Assembly (NCBI GenBank): GCA_025667525.1
Contig: CM046876.1
Location: 80,393,512-80,457,511 of the forward strand
Source: Glebionis coronaria
Taxonomy: Eukaryota; Streptophyta; Magnoliopsida; Asterales; Asteraceae
Direction: 5' to 3'
Length of the DNA stretch: 64,000 nucleotides
Shown one piece after another: positions 1 through 11,667 of the stretch; position 1 is the stretch's first letter; the number at the start of each line of letters is the position of its first letter. Under the pieces are notes generated by a model, which did not search any database, was not told the origin of the DNA, and saw nothing but the letters and a program-made list of their open reading frames with translations. The position numbers and the translations under genes are program-made.

Positions 1-2089
1 AACAAGCAAACAAACAGTGTTGAAAGTCCGTATGATTATTACGCTTTTGATCCTCAATATAGCCCACAAGAGCATGATGATCAGACGAGGCCTTCTGCTG
101 CATTCTGCGTGACTTGATGGTAGAACCAGGATCTCCAATAATTTGAGTGGTAGGATGGTCTTTATGTGGTTGCAAGACTGGATTTGAAGAAACCTCCACT
201 TCTGGTGCCAAGTTATTGAGATCACCAACAAAATCAGCATCATATGAAGCATTTTGGAAAATCCCGTCTACCGGTTGTTTATGTATATCATCCAGCTTGG
301 TAGAAGACTTCTTCTCATGGTTCCCCAAATCAGAAGGACTGGAGAAACGTGTATTGGAAGCAGACTCACTAGCCGGAGTACCAGTAGTTGTGAGGCTGGC
401 ACTAGGAGCAGAAGCTGGAGTACCAGGAGCAACTTTATCAGAATGCTCAACTAATGGAAACTCAAAACTACCTTGAGCAGCTGCTTTAGTAGCTTCTTGT
501 TGTTGCTTGAGAAGAGTGTCAAGAGCTGCTTGGGAATCCTGTACATCCAATGGAGTTGCATCACTAGGAGGAGTGGGAGAGACCGTGGTGGAATAGGATG
601 GAACCACAAAAATGTCATCCTCATCATCTGAATCAGAAAGACTAGAAGGAACACCAGTACTAGAAGTTGAAAACACATGTGGTCCTGCATCATGGTTAGT
701 TTTGAAACGAAAAGATCCTAACGAATCACTAAGATAATCAAGATCAAAATACCATTCTGGACCTGTTCCTTGTATGTTTGTCTTCTCCTCAAAATACCTG
801 AGATTAATAGTTTCAACTATCCGTTTGGCTTGAAGATTGTAGACACGATACGCCCGAGAATGAGCTGAATATCCCACAATATATCCTTCATCAGCCTTGC
901 CATCAAACTTCCCCAAATAGTCACTAGTATTCAGAATGGTGACTGGACACCCAAAAGGCTTCAAATGAGCAATATTTGGAACTTTGCCCGTGAGCAGCTC
1001 ATAAGGTGTTTTCTTGTGTGGATTGGTAATAGACACCCTATTCAAAACATAACTGGCCGTATTAACAGCTTCTGTCCAGAACATGGTCGGAAGCTTGGAA
1101 TCGGCAAGCATAGTTCTTGTTGCTTCTATTAGTGTCCGGTTCTTTCTTTCTGCCACACCATTCTGTTGAGGAGTCCTAGCAGCACTATAATCTCTTTTGA
1201 TGCCCTTAGCATTGCAAAGTGCGATGAGGTCTCTATTTTTAAATTCGGTTCCATTGTCGCATCGAATACCTTTAACTTTCTTGGACAACTGATTCTCTAT
1301 CAAGGTAAGAAAATCTCGAAGAATTGAGTAGGTCTCACTTTTGGCAGCCATGAAGAACACCCACGCAAACCTGCTATACCCATCAGTCACCACCAAACAA
1401 AATTGCTTGTGGTCAATGCTTCTGATGGAAGTAGGACCAAATAAGTCCATGTGCAGAAGCTGCAATGGTTCAGTAATAAGACTTAAAGCAGTAATGGCCT
1501 TGAAGGATGCTTTGTGTTGTTTGCCTTTGCTGCAGGCAATACAATTTATATCATTTCGAAACGTCTTGGGAGGTAAACCAGAGACCAGATTCATATTGGC
1601 AAGTTTGTGAATGGTCTTGAAGTTCACATGTCCCATCCTTCGGTGCCATTTAGTGGCTTCATCTTCTGAGGCTTTTGCAACCAGACATGCTAGTTGACCA
1701 GTAGGGTTGACTTCATTCAACTTGATACTATATAGATTGTGTCTTCTAGGAATTCTGAGTAGAACTTGTGAGTCATCCGGAAGTTGAAAATCTTTGGAAA
1801 GCACAAGTGCATCAGTATCAGTGAAGAGTACAAACTGCTTCTTGTCACAAATCTGAGAGACCGATATCAAGTTGAAGTGTTGAAGTGCTTCCACATAGTA
1901 GACCTGCTCAAAATTTAGATTTGGTGTCTTTATCGTTCCTTTGCCAGTGATTCTGCCTTCACCTCCTCCAAAATAGACCTTGCCTCCATAAAATGGTACA
2001 AAGTTAGAGAGAAGGCTTTTATTGCCAGTCATGCTCCTGGAGCAGCCACTATCAACAATGCCTAGACTAGGATCCTGGTATGGAGTAAC
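1..2089 (-). CDS. Element A pol, N-terminal part (protease, GAG-pre-integrase, integrase)
   Basis: An open minus-strand frame runs from 2089 to the window edge. It begins with a protease active site DSGCSRSMTG (D codon 2051-2053), followed by a GAG-pre-integrase segment with the HRRMGH and CIACSKGKQH motifs. The copia integrase core follows ([30 protein letters not shown]), then ITNPHKKTPYELLTGKVPN and an acidic, Ser/Thr/Pro-rich linker near 1-700 that precedes the off-window reverse transcriptase. No stop interrupts it. The first ATG in this frame lies after the catalytic Asp, so pol is unlikely to start by itself. It is in a different frame from gag; see the candidate intron at 2090-2144. 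Confidence 0.88.
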
Positions 2090-2144
2090 CTACAACAACA
2101 AGATAATCACAATGCAAAAGTTAGTGTCTTAAGGGGACCCAAAC
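2090..2144 (-). other. Candidate intron joining A gag to A pol
   Basis: Read on the minus strand: exon end AAG, then GTTTGG, later ACTAAC (containing the gag stop), a T-rich tract and TTGTTGTAG, then the pol frame. Removing these 55 nt joins codon AAG to GTT ACT in the pol frame, a phase-0 junction. The donor is weak beyond GT and the length is short for a plant intron. The same arrangement in F and H makes it credible. Alternatives are frameshifting or re-initiation. Confidence 0.42.
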
Positions 2145-4868
2145 CTTTTCAGGTTTGAGCCTGCCTTGTGGATCATTAGAAGAATGCCAAGAAGATTGAT
2201 GAGATCCACCATTGTTCCTTGGTTGCCTATTCATCATATGGGTATTATTATTTGACCAGGAACAACCTGCTGAGGGCTTAACAGCAGTTCCTAAATTTCC
2301 CAAACCAAAATACGTGTGGTCAAAATGATGCGCATAGTTTGGATTATAATTTGGAAAATAATTACTAGTTGTTTGGAATCCATTTTCTCTCCAATAACCA
2401 GACATGAAAGGAGAGGATACTCTAGAAGTATGAAACATTGGAGCACTAGGATTAAGTCTTCTAGAAGCATATGGAGCAGCTCCTGGTGAACCAGGAGCAA
2501 CTAAAGCATGATTAACAGATGCATGTGTGTCATAATAATCACAATCTTTAATTAAATGAAAGTAACTGCCACAAACAAAACATGTTTTGAAAGACCTTTT
2601 ATTAGAATGAGACTGTTTCATACTGCCTACTTTATTACACACAATTCTAGGAAAAACATTCTTCCTAGGACTCAATAAACAAGGACCAGACACACTTGAC
2701 TTGACAGCAACTTTTTCTTCACACTTCCTAGCACCAGTAGCAGCATGTTCATTCGACTTGGAACTCGTAGGTCTTGACTCTTCACTTGAACCATTAGATG
2801 CAGAGTCACCGGCTTTGTCACTGAAAGTACATGAGACAAAGTCGTTAGTATTAGTAGAACTTGTTGGGGACTCAAGCATCTGTGATCCATCCGAGTCATT
2901 ATGCCATGAGGTGGGCATGAAAGTTCCAGTAAGAGGAGGAGGAACAGCATGCATTTCTGCTGCTGGTTTAAACCTATTGTAACTAGGTTTGCCCTCATCC
3001 TCTTTGTCGGCATCAAAGACGCTTGAGAAAGATAAATCAAATACATCTTCAGAATCAATATATTTTTCAAATCCTAAGCCTCTTTTAGTTTTGCCAGACA
3101 TGCTACTATTAATTAATTTTGAAAGATTTTTAGGTGCCTTTTGCCATTTGTCAAATCTTAACATTGTAGCATCTAATTTAGCTTGCATCTCCTCTTTTTC
3201 TTTGATACTAGCATCTCTTTCAGTTTCTGTATATTTAAGCATATTTGTAGTGTTTTCTAAATCAATGCTTAGTATCCTGAATTTATCCTCATACGCACGT
3301 TGTGTATCTTGTAACCACTTCTTTTGTTGTTCCAATGTGTTTAATGAAGCTTTATAGGCTTGTACCTCTAAATAATACTTGTCATTTTGTTCATTTACTT
3401 CATTAAATTGGGACAACAGTTCTGTGTATTTATCATGACAACCAAGAGGATAATGTTGTACCTGAGGTGAGATGCCCATAAGAGCAAACTCTTCTGCTTC
3501 TTCTGCATCAGAGAGATTCCCAGCAATCATTGCCAACACATCAGTCGTGGATTCCGCTGATTCCAGAGTAGAAGCCTGATGATCATTCCAGTTGACCATA
3601 GAGTCAACAGATACCAATGCCTTCTTGTCATCTTTAACCTCCTGAACCTTGAAAGCGGAGTACCTGCTCTTCTCCTGATCATTCTTGCTAGGGCACTCTC
3701 TTGTAAAGTGACCATGTTGCTGGCAGTTATAGCACCGTACCTTGCTTCTATCGAATCTTGCTGGCTCCCGAGGGTTGTAATTAAACTTCCTTCCTGCTTT
3801 CTTCTCAAACTTGTGAACCCTAAGAGTAAGCATGGCCATCTGCCATTTAAGATCTATCTCATCCAGATCAAGCTTATCGATCTGTTTGAAGTCATCAAAA
3901 GCAAGTTGTTGTTCAGTAGTAACATCAGCCACAAAAGAATGAAGAACAGCTTCTACCATACTACCAGACTTGGCAGCAGGATCAGAAGCAGAAGACATGG
4001 GACTAGATGCATATGACATGGGACCAGTATGCTGAATAGTATGCTGGATAGTATGCTGGGGAGAGACAGTATTGCTCGGGCTACTTGCATATGACATGGG
4101 ACTAGATGCCATAGAGCTCACAAAGGCTGAATTAGCAGGAGTGGGAAAAGAGTCACTCGGATATCCTCTCACATGAGGCTCGAATGTTCTGAGCCTATGA
4201 AACAAATCATCAAAGGTGAGATAATCAAGCCCGCCTTTGGCTTTGAGAGAGATTACCACCTGGTTCCAAGAGTAGGGTAAGGCTTTAAGAAACCTTGCAT
4301 TAACATCACCATCATCAGGCTTGGACCGAAGTTGATTCAACTGGCTCAATATCTTCTGGAACCTATCATACCCTTGATTCAGACCTTCAGTTTCTGAGAT
4401 TTTGAACTCTGTGAATTCATCTCTCAGCATGGACCTTCGCATTTTCTTTGACTCCTCATTCCCACCAAACCTTGCTTTTATGCCATTCCAGATCTCTCTG
4501 GCATCATCCAAATGATAGAAGTCACCCATGTGATCTTCAGGATAAGATTGAAGCAAAATTGTTTTTGCTTTTACCTCCTTCTGAATAGCGATGATTTCCT
4601 CATGAGTTTTAGGGTCAAGAAGAGTGATATTACCGTTCTTGTCTCGTCCAGTAAGCTTTCTGCTGTTTCCATTCAGAATGATCTTCCAAAGATCTTGATC
4701 AGTGTTGGTGATCCACCATTCCATCTTCATTGCCCAGTTAGCATATTCACCTTTCTTCAGAAGAGGGAATTTTCCATTCGTGTTGGAGACCGTAGCCAGG
4801 ATCTGCTGAGGTTGCACAATTTTAGGAGTGCCTTCTTCTCCTGTTTGAGTAGAAGTTGAGGCAGACAT
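2121..4868 (-). CDS. Element A gag polyprotein, long form with two zinc knuckles
   Basis: Intact 915-residue frame. I start it at the ATG at 4866-4868 (MSASTSTQTGEEG); the upstream extension reads through the primer-binding site from a GTG. The N-terminal third is a DUF4219/UBN2-type gag domain. The first CCHC knuckle (CYNCQQHGHFTREC) is near residue 380, a coiled coil spans roughly 470-590, and a second knuckle-like CX2CX4HX4C (CFVCGSYFHLIKDC) is near 765. The function known for the family is RNA binding and particle assembly. The stop TAA at 2121-2123 lies inside ACTAAC, a branch-point-like sequence. The C-terminal tail also carries copies of the TGCTCCTGGT signature seen in the LTR. Confidence 0.9.
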   Translation of the reverse strand: MSASTSTQTGEEGTPKIVQPQQILATVSNTNGKFPLLKKGEYANWAMKMEWWITNTDQDLWKIILNGNSRKLTGRDKNGNITLLDPKTHEEIIAIQKEVKAKTILLQSYPEDHMGDFYHLDDAREIWNGIKARFGGNEESKKMRRSMLRDEFTEFKISETEGLNQGYDRFQKILSQLNQLRSKPDDGDVNARFLKALPYSWNQVVISLKAKGGLDYLTFDDLFHRLRTFEPHVRGYPSDSFPTPANSAFVSSMASSPMSYASSPSNTVSPQHTIQHTIQHTGPMSYASSPMSSASDPAAKSGSMVEAVLHSFVADVTTEQQLAFDDFKQIDKLDLDEIDLKWQMAMLTLRVHKFEKKAGRKFNYNPREPARFDRSKVRCYNCQQHGHFTRECPSKNDQEKSRYSAFKVQEVKDDKKALVSVDSMVNWNDHQASTLESAESTTDVLAMIAGNLSDAEEAEEFALMGISPQVQHYPLGCHDKYTELLSQFNEVNEQNDKYYLEVQAYKASLNTLEQQKKWLQDTQRAYEDKFRILSIDLENTTNMLKYTETERDASIKEKEEMQAKLDATMLRFDKWQKAPKNLSKLINSSMSGKTKRGLGFEKYIDSEDVFDLSFSSVFDADKEDEGKPSYNRFKPAAEMHAVPPPLTGTFMPTSWHNDSDGSQMLESPTSSTNTNDFVSCTFSDKAGDSASNGSSEESRPTSSKSNEHAATGARKCEEKVAVKSSVSGPCLLSPRKNVFPRIVCNKVGSMKQSHSNKRSFKTCFVCGSYFHLIKDCDYYDTHASVNHALVAPGSPGAAPYASRRLNPSAPMFHTSRVSSPFMSGYWRENGFQTTSNYFPNYNPNYAHHFDHTYFGLGNLGTAVKPSAGCSWSNNNTHMMNRQPRNNGGSHQSSWHSSNDPQGRLKPEKVWVPLRH

Positions 4869-4927
4869 GATAAACAGATTGTTAGTAATAAGAGAACTTG
4901 ATTCTGCTTGTATAGAGACCCTCCCAG

Positions 4928-4939
4928 GCTCTGATACCA
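4928..4939 (-). other. Primer-binding site of element A (initiator-Met tRNA)
   Basis: The minus strand reads TGGTATCAGAGC, the usual plant copia primer site complementary to the 3' end of initiator-Met tRNA. It sits two bases inside the LTR edge. Confidence 0.93.
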
Positions 4940-4941
4940 CT

Positions 4942-5407
4942 TGTTGGGTCTACTAGATGTAGATCTTGCAGCCTGTCAGGACCGGTGAATGACTTCTGTA
5001 ATCACAAGTCAAATCACAAAGAGACTCTATACACAATATGAATGTAGAATATAAATATAAACAAGAGAAACAGAATAACTATAAAGACTTGATCCTTTCT
5101 AAGGATTTCTAATATTGATAAAGACTAGAACTACGTTTTTTTGAAGGTGTCCATAACCCTTCTGCCTAAGGTTCCTTTTATACTACAAGGAAACCCTAAT
5201 ACATCATTAATGAAAACGTGTAAAACTAATATGCATATCCTTTCCTAACATATCTCATGCATATCCTAACAGAATATTAAATAACTAATAAAGTTTGACT
5301 TCGACTAGGACCAGGAGCAGGACTTGCTCCTACTACGACTAGGACCAGGAGGAACTACATACCTCCTAGTCTACCTATTACATATAACTATTACAATGGT
5401 CCTAACA
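4942..5407 (-). repeat. 5' LTR of element A
   Basis: The 466 bp run from TGTTGGG to CCTAACA on the plus strand, giving short inverted ends around a TG...CA LTR. The primer site lies on one side and B coding sequence on the other. Positions 5303-5375 hold two copies of ACTAGGACCAGGAG separated by an inverted AGGAGCA/TGCTCCT, giving in sense the TGCTCCTGGT signature that recurs in A gag, the pol linker and the LTRs of J. The partner LTR is off-window. Confidence 0.85.
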
Positions 5408-5408
5408 C

Positions 5409-8400
5409 AAAGCATCGAAGACTAAGTCATGGTTATGGCATCGACGGTTATCTCATCTTAACTTTGACGCTATTAATCACTTGGCGAAAAACGAACTTGT
5501 TCGTGGTCTTCCTAAACTATTATTTCACAAGGATCATTTGTGTTCCGCGTGTACAATGGGGAAAAGCACTAAGAAGTCTTACAAACCCAAGACTGAAGAC
5601 ACCAACCAAGAGAAACTTTATCTGTTGCATATGGATCTGTGTGGGCCAATGCGTGTTGAAAGTCTTAGTGGCAAAAAGTACACCCTCGTCATTGTCGATG
5701 ATTACTCTCGGTTTACATGGGTGAAATTTCTTAAAGCAAAAAATGAGGCACCTAAATTCATCATCAGATTTCTCAAGATGATTCAAGTGCGTCTCAACAC
5801 TACTGTTCGACGCATTCGTACATATAATGGAACCGAATTTGTGAATCAAATTTTGCGTGATTATTATGAAGAAGTTGGCATTTCTCATGAAACATCCGTT
5901 GCTCGCACTCCACAGCAAAACGGTGTCGTTGAAAGGCGAAATCGCACACTTATGGAAGCTGCTCGACCGATGTTAATTTACGCAAAGGCTCCATTGTTTT
6001 TATGGGCAGAAGCAGTATCTACCGCAGTGTACACCCAAAACCGGTCACTAATTCGTAAACGCCATGGTAAAACACCTTATGAGCTTCTCCATGGAAAAGT
6101 ACCAGATTTATCATATCTTCATGTATTTGGTTCTCTTTGCTAGCCAAATAATGATGGTGACAATTTGGGAAAACTTCAACCAAAGGCTGATATTGGTATT
6201 TTCATTGGTTACGCACCCGCAAAGAAGGCATACCGAATTTACAACCGTAACTCTCGCAAGATCCTCGAAACTATGAATGTTGATTTTGATGAGCTGACAG
6301 CAATGGCTTCTGAGCAAAGCAGCTCTGAACCCTCACTTCATGAAATGGGACCCAGTAATATTAGTTCTGGTCTTGTCCCAAACAACCCTACTTCATCATC
6401 ATTAACACCACCTACTAGGAAGGAATGGGATACGTTGTTTCAACCGTTCTTTGATGAATTCTTTACTCCTCCAACTATTGTTGCTCCAGAACCTGAGGTA
6501 ATAGCTACGGTAACCGAAGTTGTCGCTCCAGCAACCGAAGCACAATCAGATACATCTGTACCTACAATTGGTCAAGATATACCATCCACAAGTAATTCTC
6601 AACCAACACATGTAACAACTACCCACGTCATGCCTATTGATAATGAAGAGGATGATGATGATCACGATTTAGAATTCGCTCAAATGCGTGAACTTCCATT
6701 CTTTGGTGTATCTATTCCCGACCCTAATCAAGCCGGGTCGTCCACCTTAGAGGAAGCTCCTTCTACAGTTTACTCCAATCCACGGATTCGTGAACATGAC
6801 AGCAAGTGGACAAAGGATCATCCTATAGATTCTATTATTGGTGACCCTAATCGTCCGGTATCCACACGAAGTCAGTTACAAGAAAGTGCAATGTTTTGTC
6901 ACATTGATGCTTTTCTCACTGAAGTTGAACCTAAGACATGGCAACAAGCTTTTACTCAATCCTGTTGGATAGAAGCTATGCAAGAAGAACTTAACGAATT
7001 CATATGTCTTGATGTTTGGGAACTTGTCCCATGCCCGGATCAAGTGCAATTACTCACTTTGAAATGGGTTTACAAGGTGAAACTCGATGAGTTAGGAGGA
7101 ATATTGAAAAACAAAGCTCGACTAGTAGCTCGTGGATACAAGCAATTATTGGGCGTTGACTTTATGGAATCCTTTGCACCTGTTGCCCGTTTGGAAGCTA
7201 TTAGACTATTCCTCGCTTATGCAGCCCATATGAATATGATTGTCTATCAGATGGATGTGAAGACGGCATTTCTTAATGGTGAACTCCAGGAAGAGGTCTA
7301 TGTTCAACAGCCGGATGGTTTTGTGAATCCTAATTATCCAAATCATGTGTACAAGCTTAAGAAGGCTCTCTATGGGTTGAAGCAAGCTCCTCGCGCATGG
7401 TATGATCTTTTGTCACAATTCCTCATTACGCAAGGCTTCGCTAAAGGCAAGGTGGATCCTACGCTGTTCATTCAGAAACGAGGTAAAGATATAATTATGG
7501 TACAAATATATGTTGATGATATTATATTTGCAGCCTCGACCCAAACCTTATCGGATGAGTTTGGGACACTCATGTCTTCCAAGTTTAAGATGTCAATGAT
7601 GGGCAAGGTATCATTCTTCTTAGGTCTTCAGATATCTTAGAGTCCCAGAGGCATCTTTATTAATCAATCCAAATATGCCCTTGAATCGCTTAAGAAATAT
7701 AAGATGGAATCTTGCGACCCCGTGGACACTCCAATGGTGGAGAAATCTAAGCTTGATGCAGATCCAAATGGAGTTGCCGTTGATCCGACACTTTATCGTG
7801 GAATGATCGGTACTCTTCTGTATATCACAGCCAGTCAACCTGATCTTCAGTTTGCTATATGTATGTGTGCCAGGTATCAAACTAGGCCTACTGAGTTACA
7901 TTTAGCTACTGTTAAAAGGATCTTTCGATATCTTAAAGGAACCATTAATCGGGGACTTTTGTATTCGAAGGACTCTTCTATTGCACTAATGGCATATGCA
8001 GATGCGGATCACGCGGGTTGTCAAGATACAAGGCGTAGCACGAGTGGAACTTTGCAACTACTAGGAGATCGACTAATCAGTTGGGCATCGAAAAGGCAGA
8101 AAAGCGCTGCAATTTCAAGTACGGAAGCAGAATACATAGCTATGTCCGGTTGCTGTGCTCAAATTCTTTGGATGAGATCGCAATTAACCGACTATGGTCT
8201 AGGTTTCAACAAAATTCCGATGTACTGCGACAACAAGAGTGCAATTGCCTTATGCTGCAACAACGTTCAATTCTCCCGGTCGAAGCATATTGACATTCGC
8301 TACCACTTCATCAAGGAGCAAGTGGAAAATGGAGTAATCGAGCTTTACTTTGGCCGATCTGAGTATCAATTGGCGGATATTTTCACGAAGGCTTTAGATC

Positions 8401-8492
8401 GCGCTCGAATTGAATTTTTGGCCGATAAGCTAGGAATGAGAACTTTCTCGCCTAAGACTCTAAAGGAACTCGCAGATGAAGCGAAAGAATAG
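5409..8492 (+). pseudogene. Element B pol (integrase, reverse transcriptase, RNase H) with two in-frame stops
   Basis: One continuous frame apart from TAG stops at 6141-6143 and 7638-7640; all three open segments share phase. Order: pre-integrase (SWLWHRRLSHLNF, CSACTMGKS), integrase ([23 protein letters not shown]), a Ser/Pro/Thr-rich linker with an acidic run near 6640-6670, copia reverse transcriptase ([38 protein letters not shown]), RNase H ([29 protein letters not shown]) and tail ([12 protein letters not shown]). With only two nonsense changes the copy is fairly recent but cannot make full-length Pol. The N-terminal part was cut off by the insertion of A. Confidence 0.9.
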
Positions 8493-11347
8493 TGGTGGTA
8501 AAACTATTCTCCGTATCCTTGTTGATCATCTGTATATATTGTTTATATTTTTATCCACAAAAGCAAAATACAAAAATATAAAACCATATAAAAACCATAA
8601 AAATTGAAAAATCTAGAAAAATCCAAAAATATTTTTACTTTATTTTTTCTAAGGCATGTCTTTTGGTACGATAATATTTACGGCCTTAGAAATGTTGATT
8701 AATATCGACACGGCGCCATAAATAGAGTTCGTACAAAAGTTGTAAATATTTCATAAAACATGCCTAAATGGCTTGTAGTTATTTCAGACTACAACCCGGT
8801 TTTCATATCAAAGTCAAGTATTTCTTATGAAAGCTTTGACTCACAACGGGAATTCATTTTCTCGGGCAAGGTTTACTTTAAAACCTTGTAAGGGATCAAG
8901 TTTACTTTATAACTTGGTCTAACACAAATATATGTACGTTTCAGTGCATTTATTTGTTAAAACAAGAGAAGTCTTGTTTTTATGAAGCCATCATCTCTAC
9001 AACCATAGCTATCTACATTTGGTATCTACATACTCGACGATGCGACTACTCAAACGGCGACTACAGCTCTTTCAATAGAACACGGGTCAACAATTGAGGG
9101 GGAGCAATTGTCAAGTATTCAGAATCTTTGATGCCGAAAGTGCCAAGCTCACTACCTGGTGTCAAGACAACAATACCAATCGTACACTTGGTGTCAAGAG
9201 ATGACTTCAGACGTGACGAGGCGACCAACATATGCTGACAAGAACCATTTGATCTCATCATATGATGTTCTCATCTATCAGGTCCAACCTTGTCAATTCT
9301 TTTTTAATATGGTGAATATGTGATCATGTTACAAATCGATATCATATCTCATACATTTGGCATCATGAAGATAAAACGGACCTGCATTTTTTTCCCAAAA
9401 CCTTTGTTAAAACTTCATTAAATCAATTGATATTAAAAACATCGATTGGGTTAATATTTTTAATATGGGGGAGAAAATGTGATTTAATATGGGATATTAT
9501 CACAAATTGTTTGACTTAATGTGCTGGCTCATCCCGACATGTGCGAAATGTTTTCGAGTATCGTAGCATATGTTAAGGGGGAGCAAAATGGTTTTGCTAT
9601 ATCAAAATGGATTTTCATGGTGACATATACTTACCTTAAACCCATTTATTTCACGACGATGAAGATTGTGGTGACATAAGGATGGTAGGATAGGTTAAGT
9701 CCAATGATTCTTCCAGAACCGGAGGAATCTTCCCAAGGACATTCCATAGCTAGAAATAGTAGTCCTTAGGAAAGTTGGAGAAAGATTGTGAACGTAGCTG
9801 AATGCCGACCAAGTACTTAAGTTAGCACTGGAACAATCACAACAAGGTGCTAGTTATGACGTATTGGTAAGCATTGAAGGGGTTGAAGAATGAAAAAGAA
9901 TTGTAAAGATAAAAGGGTGTAAAGAAAGAAGCCCTCCTTACAACTTAGGCAGAAACCGAGTCAACACATATGCTATTGAGATCATTTTAATGATTCTTGA
10001 TATTGAAGACAGACATCATGGACCCAGTGATGCAATGCACAACCCATTCCAGCTAACTCAGATATCTCTCAAAAGGTATTTGTTTTAATCACACGGAGAC
10101 AACACGTTATCTATTGATTTATTCACTCCGAATAAATTGGTATTGAAAAGGTGGCACTCCTCTCCAGCCTCCGATCACTAAAATCCAAAGTGCACGATCG
10201 AGTCTAGAGCCATTTGAGATCATTAAATATCTCATTAGGACACACTTTCATAATTCCTTGCTTCTTCATACACTGTGAAAAGTAAGAAAGATCTTAAGAG
10301 TCCTACGCAAAATCTTCATGATCTTGCCTGAACATCCGAGTAATACGAAAGTATTTACAATGAAGATGGAAATCCTTCTTGAGCGAATATCAAAAAGCTC
10401 ATGGTAGGTGACTTGTGCGATTCTTTATGAATCAAACTTGTGGTAACTGGAAAGCAACGGCTGTTTAATTCTTAACTGAATTTAAACACGTTCCAGGCCT
10501 CTACGCAATACCTCAGTGATCTTGCCAGAACACTCAGAGAGATACCTTTGTATTCACGGTGATGAGTGGAAATCCTTCTAGTGTTAACCTCAAACAGCAC
10601 TTGGTAGGTAACTTGCAAGATTCTATACGAATCAAGCTCGTGACAACTGGAAAGCAACGATGGTGCGGTTCTTAATTGAATTTCACTTGTTCCAGGAACA
10701 TGAATTGACGGCTTCAAATCATGCGGATATTATTATCCAAATGATTCACTCTTTATGTTCGCAGTCAGCTTTGGACGGTCGAATAAAGAGAACGGGTTTA
10801 CCCGCGAAATCCTGTCAGGAAGTTACTTAATTGAAACTATCCGTCACGGGTACGATATCTAATATCGTCCAACGATCTTCACCGACCGGAGGTAAAATGC
10901 TACCGATTTAGAATGAAATGTTCAAAGCCATTTCGTTCGTGTCTACTTATGTTGCGGCATTTGAAGACGGTGGCGTTGCGGAATCCAAGAAGAAGTCATC
11001 CCCGCATGCTTATACTTTATGCACTTAATATCTCATCTAATTCAAGAAAGCCTAAAAGTTAAGTCTCCGCTGTTTCAAACTCTGAAGCTTTCAAGAATTA
11101 CGAAGGTATAAGTATGTGGGACGTGAGGTCACGAAGAGGCAAAGATCACAAGTGATGGATGCACGAGATCAAGGCAAGAGATTGATGCTCAAAGATTGAT
11201 ATCAAAGATCACATCAGCATGTTCACCAGAAAAAGAAAAAGAAAGACGAAGACTACGAGCTCAAGACAAGCATAGTATGCTAGGTTTATTTTATTATTGT
11301 AACTTGGGTAACGCCCTTGTTTGGAGTGACCTCCCTTAGGGGGAGAT
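8493..11347 (+). other. Element B 3' non-coding region with several polypurine tracts
   Basis: No credible ORF in about 2.85 kb. It holds GGGGGAG polypurine tracts at 9098-9104, 9467-9473, 9577-9583 and 11339-11345. The last is directly against the LTR and is the likely functional plus-strand primer. The first lies between two CAATTG hexamers. A diverged tandem duplication occupies 10302-10696. Otherwise I see no recognisable domain. Confidence 0.65.
10302..10696 (+). repeat. Diverged tandem duplication of about 197 bp in element B
   Basis: Two adjacent units, 10302-10497 and 10498-10696, both start CCT..ACGCAA and end TTCCAGG. They share blocks such as GGAAATCCTTCT, GGTAGGT.ACTTG and ACTGGAAAGCAACG, with many substitutions. 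The divergence suggests an old duplication retained by the family. Confidence 0.75.
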
Positions 11348-11667
11348 TGCTGGAAATACGTTTTACGTATTAGAAAGGATCGGTCACTCCAACAATAGTC
11401 CATGTTATAGCTCGTAGTTTAGTTATTTACTTTTATCAAACAAAGCCCAAAACCGAGCCCATGGATTGTATGGGCCGGCGGCCTATTGTAAACCCAAGCC
11501 CATCACATGGGCTTGGGTATATAAACCCTCTCCTTAGATGGAGAGGGGGTGGTTTTCTTATTTTACACATAGTTCTTTCTTAGTTTCTCTTTCTAGAAGT
11601 GTGAAATCCACCATCTTTCTATCTCTTTCTCTCTCTAAAAACATAAGCATAGATTTACAAATCTACA
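11348..11667 (+). repeat. 3' LTR of element B
   Basis: 320 bp beginning TGCTGGAAATACG right after the polypurine tract and ending ATCTACA. A TATA box sits at 11518-11525, and a CT-rich stretch (TTTCTATCTCTTTCTCTCTC) lies near 11614-11635. The right edge is set where homology to the LTR of C resumes. Confidence 0.75.
11492..11525 (+). promoter_or_regulatory. Perfect 12-bp inverted repeat next to the TATA box in B's LTR
   Basis: ACCCAAGCCCAT at 11492-11503 is followed by CAC and its exact reverse complement at 11507-11518. The final T is also the first base of TATATAAA (11518-11525). The position suggests a core-promoter element; binding by a dimeric factor is inference. Confidence 0.6.

Larger units (their letters stand above)
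1..5407 (-). mobile_element. Element A: Ty1/copia LTR retrotransposon, two-knuckle gag type, 3' part outside window
   Basis: Read on the minus strand the order is 5' LTR (5407-4942), Met-tRNA primer site, gag, then pol running off the left edge. Reverse transcriptase, RNase H and the 3' LTR must lie outside the window. The long gag with a coiled coil and two CCHC knuckles matches the layout of F, so a Sirevirus-like lineage is likely. To the right the sequence goes straight into the pre-integrase region of B, so A is inserted in B. The first bases of B after the LTR are CAAAG, the expected target duplication; its partner is off-window. Confidence 0.88.
5408..11667 (+). mobile_element. Element B: Ty1/copia retrotransposon, 3' two thirds
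   Basis: Starts mid-gene at the edge of A with the GAG-pre-integrase motif and continues through integrase, reverse transcriptase and RNase H to 8492. A 2.9 kb non-coding stretch and a 3' LTR follow. The 5' LTR, gag and protease must lie left of A, outside the window. The right end abuts sequence homologous to the LTR of C (GTTACC..TAGCCATATACATG, also at 19666), so B most likely inserted into C's 5' LTR with GTTAC (11668-11672) as target duplication. Confidence 0.82.

Noticed and set aside
2701..3357. Plus-strand ORFs opposite A gag, and similar antisense ORFs over F and J
   Set aside because: Shadows of the long gag-pol frames on the other strand.
4866..4940. Upstream extension of A gag from a GTG at 4940
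   Set aside because: It would translate the primer-binding site; the ATG at 4868 is a normal start.
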